A DNA stretch of 8,058 nt, from NCBI GenBank assembly GCA_003538525.1, contig DPRZ01000043.1:1-8058 (forward strand). The letters run 5' to 3'. Numbering within the stretch: the first letter of the stretch is position 1; each line of letters begins with the position of its first letter. Below the pieces are notes generated by a model. It was given only the letters and a program-made list of their open reading frames with translations. It was not told where the DNA came from and did not search any database. The DNA is from Neisseriales bacterium. GTDB lineage: Bacteria > Pseudomonadota > Gammaproteobacteria > Burkholderiales > UBA11063. A program made the position numbers and the translations under genes. Below, piece by piece: positions 6,513 through 8,058 of the stretch.

Positions 6513-7133
6513 TTAAATTTCAATGCAAATTGGTAAATTAGTTGCTTGGTAGCGACGGGTCATAATTGAAGCATTCACGTAGGTAGTACCGTCTAGTTCT
6601 AATTGACCATAGCCTTCATGAATATGTCCACAAATCACCAACTTCGGTTTTAATTCGCGTAAGCGTTTGGCTAAAATTTGGCAGCCAACATGTTGACCCT
6701 CTTCGACTTGATCTAAGATTCCAAAAGGTGGACTATGATTAATGATGATATCACAATCTGGTGGAATTTTTTGATAAGTTGCATAGCGGCGTGGTTCTTC
6801 CCACATAAATCCAAAACTGCGATAGGGTGGACTAACTGGCGAACCCCAAATGCGCAAGCCTTCAATTTCAACTAACTCATTCTCTAAATAAATAAGATTA
6901 GCAGGTATTTTAATTTGCTCGCGTGAATGCTCCAGCGCGCCATCATGATTACCCCCGACGAAAATTTTATAGCGATGGGGTAATTGACTATACCAGTCGA
7001 CAAATTGCTGAATTTCATCAACGGTACCGTGGCGCACTAAATCGCCAGCATGAATTAAAATATCCCCATCGGGTAATTTTCCATCCAGTTCGTGGTAGTG
7101 ATTATGAGTATCGGAAATACATATTATTTTCAT
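6513..7133 (-). CDS. Calcineurin-like metallophosphoesterase, MPPED-like
   Basis: A 206-residue dimetal phosphoesterase. Ligand motifs occur in order: SDTH (D8, H10), AGDL (D31), GGNHDG (N62, H63), NHSPP (H133) and CGHIHEGYG (H170, H172). The combination RIWGSPVSPPY, HVGCQIL and HIHEGYG followed by TYVNAS is specific for the MPPED/239AB subgroup rather than the general YfcE-type phosphodiesterases. Rat and human MPPED2 have Gly in place of the first His of the last motif; this protein keeps that His, so full metal binding is expected. No signal peptide is seen, so it should be cytoplasmic. The substrate cannot be told from sequence; family members hydrolyse phosphodiesters, including cyclic nucleotides in vitro. 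The ATG at MKIICISDTH is fixed because the first strand begins there. The Shine-Dalgarno is poor. It is followed 18 bp later by priA, and no convincing promoter was found in the 60 bp after the upstream terminator. Confidence 0.93.
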   Translation of the reverse strand: MKIICISDTHNHYHELDGKLPDGDILIHAGDLVRHGTVDEIQQFVDWYSQLPHRYKIFVGGNHDGALEHSREQIKIPANLIYLENELVEIEGLRIWGSPVSPPYRSFGFMWEEPRRYATYQKIPPDCDIIINHSPPFGILDQVEEGQHVGCQILAKRLRELKPKLVICGHIHEGYGQLELDGTTYVNASIMTRRYQATNLPICIEI

Positions 7134-7192
7134 GGTTGTTATCTGTTAGAGCAGGTTAATTAATTGTTTTTCAACTGGTTAAAATAGTTAAT

Positions 7193-7222
7193 AAAAAAGC
7201 CTAGTTGGTAAACTAAGCTTTT
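7193..7222 (-). terminator. Rho-independent terminator of the GT22-like gene
   Basis: In minus-strand RNA, AAAAGCUUAGUU and AACUAGGCUUUU form a 12-bp stem (7195-7206 with 7211-7222) around a UACC loop, followed by further Us. One pair is G-U. On the plus strand the same pair would be a C-A mismatch, which points to minus-strand use. It lies 12 bp after the stop of the glycosyltransferase gene and insulates the phosphoesterase-priA unit. Confidence 0.88.
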
Positions 7223-7233
7223 GGGGGCAATGG

Positions 7234-8058
7234 TTATTTGGCTTGCCGTGTGCTTGAGTTAATTTCATAAATATTGAAATGACCAACATTTTTCATCCAG
7301 TTATTATAATTGTATTTAGCCATCCACAGCGGAAAGAAACTGTATTTTAATTCACCAGGCACATTGGATTCAACCCGATCGGCATCGAGTAAATATAAGC
7401 AATTTGAGATGTTGTTGCAATTTATTTCGCTAGCACTATTAATTGGAATGAGCTTAATATTCGGCTTAATATAGAATAATAATTTGCGATCTTTAACCGC
7501 ATTATAATAAATCGTTGTTGGTTGCGAATAATTTTGTGAAATATAGCGCCAGCCGCCAATTTCAGTTGCCGCTGGAATTAGCATGCTGATAAAAGCGATG
7601 AGATTTAACCAGATTATGATTTTACCAGTAATTCGATAGGCTTTTTGGCTGTGGAATTTGTCAATGAAATTAATTTTATCTAACCACGTGGTAATTATAT
7701 ACGGCATAAATGCAATCATCGGCAGCATAAATCTAACTTCTTTATGTCCAATAATTGAGTGAATTACGAAAAATGGAACGATTGCTGCCGTGAATAGGTG
7801 TTTTGGCTTGCGATAGATAAACCATGCGGTGGCAACTACGTAAATTGGACCCCATGGAAAATATCCTAAGAGCATAGGAATATAGGTATAAAATGGGTCC
7901 GTGCCATAGGAGTTCATTGTGCCAGTTACCATGTTTTGGTAATAATAATTATAAGCACTAAACACCCATTGACCATAAAACCAATGATCAATTACGACGT
8001 TGAAAATTCCAATGCTGATTAAGCTGCTAATTAGTAAAATTAGCAGATGTTTTAAGCT
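7234..8058 (-). CDS. GT22-type (PIG-B/ALG9-like) membrane mannosyltransferase, N-terminus beyond window
   Basis: The frame is open to the right edge, giving 274 visible C-terminal residues. A GTG at 7963-7965 is internal, because coding continues upstream through a hydrophobic helix (ISSLISIGIFNVV) into IDHWFYGQWV, which matches the family. GT22 enzymes are polytopic proteins using dolichyl- or polyprenyl-phosphate mannose. Their signatures are seen here: D-x-x-FYGQW, then FNYYYQN/YGTDPFYTY (compare FYGxHPWHWY of PIG-B) and HKEVRF (codons 7729-7746), the hallmark HKExRF motif. About four further membrane helices follow, then a C-terminal globular tail of about 130 residues. The catalytic N-terminal Asp/Glu loop of GT-C enzymes lies outside the window. 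The acceptor is unknown; a cell-surface glycan is inferred. A good terminator follows. Eukaryotic members act on GPI anchors and N-glycans, but homologues also occur in bacteria. Confidence 0.8.
   Translation of the reverse strand, partial: SLKHLLILLISSLISIGIFNVVIDHWFYGQWVFSAYNYYYQNMVTGTMNSYGTDPFYTYIPMLLGYFPWGPIYVVATAWFIYRKPKHLFTAAIVPFFVIHSIIGHKEVRFMLPMIAFMPYIITTWLDKINFIDKFHSQKAYRITGKIIIWLNLIAFISMLIPAATEIGGWRYISQNYSQPTTIYYNAVKDRKLLFYIKPNIKLIPINSASEINCNNISNCLYLLDADRVESNVPGELKYSFFPLWMAKYNYNNWMKNVGHFNIYEINSSTRQAK

Noticed and set aside
6923..7159. Plus-strand open frame of 78 codons opposite the phosphoesterase gene start
   Set aside because: It mirrors the conserved metal-binding region of the phosphoesterase on the other strand, and its product looks like an antisense translation.
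7134..7192. Promoter for the phosphoesterase-priA unit
   Set aside because: A TTGAAA on the minus strand is present, but at 17-bp spacing the -10 would be CTCTAA, a poor match, so I did not annotate it.
7963..7965. GTG as the start of the glycosyltransferase gene
   Set aside because: Coding continues upstream in frame to the window edge and encodes the family-typical FYGQW segment and a membrane helix.
1..8058. CRISPR array, tRNA, rRNA, insertion sequence or phage element
   Set aside because: No regularly spaced repeats, tRNA-like cloverleaf, transposase motifs or terminal inverted repeats were seen on reading both strands.

Overview
The window is visibly AT-rich, densely coded bacterial chromosome. 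Ribosomal proteins L21 and L27, the PriA helicase and the siroheme enzymes all read as proteobacterial, most likely gammaproteobacterial. I cannot name the genus. Apart from the first two genes and one gene remnant, everything is on the minus strand. I see no rRNA, tRNA, CRISPR array, insertion sequence or phage gene.

Layout. At 1-989 (plus strand) lie the 3' part of a uroporphyrinogen-III methyltransferase gene and a short precorrin-2 dehydrogenase gene. A CbiK-type class II chelatase gene (942-1766, minus) meets them tail to tail, and its last codons overlap the dehydrogenase gene by 48 bp. These three could together convert uroporphyrinogen III to precorrin-2, sirohydrochlorin and then siroheme, split over separate polypeptides and both strands rather than fused as in enterobacterial CysG. 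Next, reading on the minus strand, comes the rplU-rpmA pair (2533 down to 1946), with its own promoter and a perfect-stem terminator. Then comes a two-gene unit: a DUF455 ferritin-like protein (3064-3906) overlapping a small exported protein of unknown family (2634-3098). The gap at 3907-4328 holds what looks like the eroded remains of a GNAT acetyltransferase gene on the plus strand. priA (4329-6494) follows 18 bp downstream of a MPPED-like metallophosphoesterase gene (6513-7133), so these two are probably co-transcribed. A G-U-containing hairpin terminator separates them from a membrane glycosyltransferase of the GT22 (PIG-B/ALG9-like) type, which runs off the right edge of the window.

I do not find a clearly new multi-gene system. 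The points most worth a second look are the overlapping siroheme genes, the dehydrogenase that lacks an obvious catalytic aspartate, the GNAT remnant, the unknown exported protein translationally tied to a ferritin-like diiron candidate, and the eukaryote-type GT22 mannosyltransferase signature.
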